A DNA stretch of 64,000 nt from Streptococcus sp. S1. GTDB taxonomy: Bacteria; Bacillota; Bacilli; Lactobacillales; Streptococcaceae. Positions 63,675 through 64,000 of the stretch are shown one piece after another. The stretch lies in the NCBI RefSeq assembly GCF_034137685.1, contig NZ_CP139418.1, positions 1,763,001 to 1,827,000 on the forward strand. The letters run 5' to 3'. Both the position numbers and the translations under genes were made by a program. Every line of letters starts with the position of its first letter. The stretch's first letter is position 1. The notes below the pieces were generated by a model that was not told the origin of the DNA, did not search any database, and saw only the letters and a list, made by a program, of their open reading frames with translations.

Positions 63675-64000
63675 TTAACGATTACGTTTCATATCATAGT
63701 CAAATTCTGTCACTTCCACATCATTTGGAAGGCGGATATCTTCAATGTTAACGACTACATTAATTGGAGTCAACAAGTACATGGTACTAGCAACACGACG
63801 AAGATTTCCTGCTAAAACATAACGAGCCCCATCCAAATAATCTAAACAACGACGTGCTTGTACTTCAGTCATATATTGGAAGTCAATCAAGATACTCTCA
63901 TTAGATAGTAATAGATCAACAATTTCAGTCGCTTCCTCGTATTTGCGGGGATAGCGTACATCAATGGTAATCTTTTCATCTGTATTCGCACGATTAGCAG
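63675..64000 (-). CDS. sepF: Cell-division protein SepF (3' part)
   Basis: The frame is open from the window edge and ends at TAA 63675-63677. It reads [37 protein letters not shown], then [35 protein letters not shown], the SepF (DUF552) core domain that bundles FtsZ filaments and tethers them to the membrane. The N-terminal membrane anchor lies outside the window. It stands at the head of the sepF-ylmG-ylmH-divIVA block. Confidence 0.95.
   Translation of the reverse strand, partial: ANRANTDEKITIDVRYPRKYEEATEIVDLLLSNESILIDFQYMTEVQARRCLDYLDGARYVLAGNLRRVASTMYLLTPINVVVNIEDIRLPNDVEVTEFDYDMKRNR

Overview
The window reads as a chromosome segment of an oral, low-GC Streptococcus of the mitis/sanguinis type. 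S. parasanguinis or a close relative is plausible, but the species was not determined. The support is the gene set: the sepF-ylmG-ylmH-divIVA-ileS cell-division block, the xseA-xseB-ispA-tlyA-argR-recN block, clpE with a CtsR box, a zinc lipoprotein (AdcAII type) next to a histidine-triad Pht protein behind AdcR boxes, a streptococcal PerR, and DUF1827, DUF1797 and DUF6287 proteins. No rRNA, tRNA, prophage or CRISPR array was seen.

Layout. 1-2.5 kb: 5' end of an amino acid permease and a PadR operon with two related membrane proteins. 2.7-12.2 kb: an oligopeptide-binding lipoprotein, a Bce-type ABC cassette whose permease carries an in-frame stop, two lipoproteins, a DUF915 hydrolase and a lone PTS EIIC. 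12.4-17 kb: an MFS pump behind a promoter/palindrome, a VIT-family metal transporter, an FMN reductase and a hydroxyisocaproate-type dehydrogenase. 17.1-22.1 kb is accessory-like: an Rpn-family nuclease, an AT-rich two-gene operon (MazG-like pyrophosphohydrolase plus GIY-YIG/DUF2075 ATPase), a YbgA/pyrimidine-dimer-glycosylase pair and two divergent SemiSWEET transporters. 22.2-26.9 kb: a complete Bce-type module (response regulator, sensor kinase, a 42-residue ORF, ATPase, permease). 27-35 kb: a DUF2974 hydrolase, the Pht protein and zinc lipoprotein, a Gfo/Idh/MocA oxidoreductase and a DUF6287 protein. 35.3-39.1 kb: a DUF2975/XRE pair, a dead IS1182-type element and a decayed DUF6287 copy. 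39.1-64 kb: mostly housekeeping genes, nearly all on the minus strand (metG, gpmA, perR, hup, degV, recN, argR, tlyA, ispA, xseBA, a GH32 sucrase, nnrD, folD, clpE, ileS, divIVA, ylmH, ylmG, sepF).

Several themes cut across genes. A ~180-bp intergenic element that folds into three hairpins occurs five times, each time just 3' of a stop codon. A smaller ~48-bp modular repeat lies beside gpmA and beside a 51-residue membrane ORF. The two Bce cassettes encode almost identical ATPases and share a ~50-bp upstream box, but their permeases differ and only one cassette keeps its two-component system. Four genes (bceB-like, IS1182 transposase, DUF6287 copy, ylmG) are broken by in-frame stop codons without frameshifts. 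The best candidates for a little-described system are the MazG/GIY-YIG-DUF2075 operon, the Bce-associated 42-residue protein, and the dispersed three-hairpin element.
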